From Algoriphagus limi (GTDB lineage Bacteria; Bacteroidota; Bacteroidia; Cytophagales; Cyclobacteriaceae), in contig NZ_JANWGH010000001.1 of NCBI RefSeq assembly GCF_024919275.1, positions 310,001-374,000 of the forward strand: DNA of 64,000 nt, in the 5' to 3' direction. The position numbers were made by a program, and so were the translations under genes. This document shows positions 62,654-64,000 of this stretch, piece after piece. The stretch's first letter is position 1; every line of letters begins with the position of its first letter. The notes beneath the pieces were generated by a model. It did not search any database. It was not told the origin of the DNA and saw nothing but the letters and a program-made list of their open reading frames with translations.

Positions 62654-64000
62654 ATGAGAAATTTTTCCATTCTAAACCTCTTGATATTGGCAGTAGTGGT
62701 ACTTGAATCTTGTAATCAAAAAGAGAAGCCCGAGGTAAAAAACTATTGGCCAAAAGCGGGAGTAACCTATGAGATTTTTGTACAATCTTTTTATGACTCA
62801 AATGGTGATGGAATTGGAGATTTTATTGGGGTGACGGAAAAGTTGGATTATGTAAAGGAATTGGGAGCGAATGCTGTATGGTTTATGCCCATTATGCCTT
62901 CACCAACTTACCATAAATATGATGTGACCGACTATAAAGCAGTCCATCCCGATTATGGGACCATGGATGACTTTAAGAGGCTTTTAGATGAGGCACATAA
63001 GCGCGATATAAAAATCGTGATTGATATGATTATCAATCATACTTCTACTGAGCATCCTTGGTTTTTGGAATCTAAAAAAGGAAGAGATAATCCATACCGA
63101 GATTATTATGTTTGGGCCCAGAAAGATACTATTGCTGATTTTTTAAATAAAAAAGTAATTACTCTAGACTCGGATAATATTCGTCAATGGCATGATCCAG
63201 GATTCGGAGAGGATTATTATTATGGATTTTTCTGGGGAGGCATGCCCGATTTGAATTTTGACAATCCAAAAGTGCGTGAGGAGATTTACGAGATTGGACG
63301 ATTCTGGTTGGAGGAAGTTGGAGTGGATGGATTTCGCTTAGATGCCGCTAAGCATATTTTTCCTGACGATAGGCCGGCGGATAATCACGAGTTTTGGAGG
63401 GAATTTAGAGCCAAAATGGAGGCTATTAAGCCTGATGTTTATTTAGTAGGTGAGGTTTATGATAAAAAGGAAATTGTAGCACCCTACCTTCCGGGTTTGC
63501 CTGCCTTATTCAACTTTGATTTCCATTATACATTGTTAGAGACTTTTAAGGAGGAGAATGGAATGTTGCTCGCAAAAAAACAGAAGGAAATTTTGGACTT
63601 CTACCAAGAAATTACTCCTGAATTTATTGATGCCACCATATCTTCCAATCATGATCAGCCTCGATTACTAAATGAATTGGGAAGTGATCCAGAAAAGTAT
63701 AAACAGGCGATTAGTATCTTATTGACTATGCCTGGTGCTCCTTATTTATATTACGGAGAGGAAATTGGAATGAAAGGGCTTAAGCCTGATGAGCATATCC
63801 GTGAGCCGTTTCTCTGGGAAGAAAAAGAGAAAGATTCTGGACGAGCTACTTGGATCGAGCCTATATACAGCGTGGATGGGAAGGTCGAACCATTATCTCT
63901 TCAAAAGGAAGATCCGAAAAGTTACTTTAATCATTACAAGACACTTATTTCTCTACGAAATTCCTATCCTGCTCTCGCAATAGGCGATTTGGTTTTGTCA
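62654..64000 (+). CDS. Alpha-amylase-family GH13 lipoprotein (C-terminus beyond window)
   Basis: An ATG-started frame of 449 codons that runs off the window. The leader NLLILAVVVLESCNQ gives a lipidated Cys near residue 20. The GH13 barrel begins VTYEIFVQSFYDSNGDGIGDF, with the nucleophile Asp in VDGFRLDAAKH, the acid Glu in YLVGEVYDKKE and the third Asp in SSNHDQPRL. This is the alpha-glucosidase/neopullulanase-like subtype; exact bonds cleaved are not determined. A lipid anchor places it in the envelope. It follows the aldolase gene and belongs to the glucan cluster. Confidence 0.92.
   Translation, partial: MRNFSILNLLILAVVVLESCNQKEKPEVKNYWPKAGVTYEIFVQSFYDSNGDGIGDFIGVTEKLDYVKELGANAVWFMPIMPSPTYHKYDVTDYKAVHPDYGTMDDFKRLLDEAHKRDIKIVIDMIINHTSTEHPWFLESKKGRDNPYRDYYVWAQKDTIADFLNKKVITLDSDNIRQWHDPGFGEDYYYGFFWGGMPDLNFDNPKVREEIYEIGRFWLEEVGVDGFRLDAAKHIFPDDRPADNHEFWREFRAKMEAIKPDVYLVGEVYDKKEIVAPYLPGLPALFNFDFHYTLLETFKEENGMLLAKKQKEILDFYQEITPEFIDATISSNHDQPRLLNELGSDPEKYKQAISILLTMPGAPYLYYGEEIGMKGLKPDEHIREPFLWEEKEKDSGRATWIEPIYSVDGKVEPLSLQKEDPKSYFNHYKTLISLRNSYPALAIGDLVLS

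Overview
The window looks like chromosomal DNA of a Bacteroidota bacterium of the Cytophagales type, most like Algoriphagus and its relatives in Cyclobacteriaceae (placement inferred from gene families, not from a marker-gene tree). Supporting signs are about 40% GC, type IX secretion (T9SS) C-terminal sorting domains, a SusE/F-type lipoprotein, a CarboxypepD_reg/TonB-plug protein, a Bacteroidota-type second DnaE, a fused alpha-beta 2-oxoacid dehydrogenase E1, weak Shine-Dalgarno sites and several TTG starts. No complete insertion sequence, prophage, CRISPR array or rRNA gene is visible.

Layout. 1-5.1 kb: a partial TonB-plug protein, two envelope proteins and a GNAT acetyltransferase. 5.1-15 kb: a minus-strand run with split transketolase, peroxiredoxin, M23 peptidase, FAH-family enzyme, a lipoprotein/SGNH/S66 peptidase operon, PBP4, DUF423 and YggS. 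15-22.4 kb: an amidase without a signal peptide, alanine dehydrogenase, the E1 enzyme (with Lrp-like boxes in the gap between the last two), a lipoprotein, a LuxE-like protein and a 39-residue lipoprotein. 22.4-31 kb: a sigma-54 activator lacking its DNA-binding domain, RNase P RNA directly upstream of it, DUF3109, an NagX-like acyltransferase, PPK2, a subtilase and an adenylate cyclase/TPR protein. 31-35.2 kb: a DnaE-type polymerase, then a damaged tRNA locus. 35.2-49.4 kb: HAD, M50, rhodanese, T9SS, PASTA, M43, NifU, Mrp, DnaG, RibBA and SurE. 49.4-64 kb: a TPR histidine kinase and an alpha-glucan utilisation region: GH31, MFS permease and LacI regulator on minus, SusE/F protein, GH13 enzymes and class II aldolase on plus.

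The glucan genes make a coherent pathway: outer-surface binding and cleavage of starch-like glucan, uptake by the permease, alpha-glucosidase release of glucose, and a glycolytic aldolase in the same cluster. LacI-type palindromes lie on both sides of the lacI gene. SusC and SusD are absent from the window.

The most unusual region is 34.3-35.2 kb. One intact CAT-anticodon tRNA gene is flanked upstream by two copies of its 5' part and downstream by two copies of its 3' part. In every partial copy, short palindromes (mostly TCCCGA-N4-TCGGGA) replace exactly the tRNA loop bases: the anticodon loop in four of four copies, the T loop in both 3' copies, and the acceptor/D junction in both 5' copies. 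A small GIY-YIG nuclease gene lies between the two 3' copies. The same palindrome occurs twice in apparent hairpin loops of rnpB and once, imperfectly, in-frame in a membrane acyltransferase gene. This suggests a short hairpin family that accumulates in the loops of structured RNA genes.
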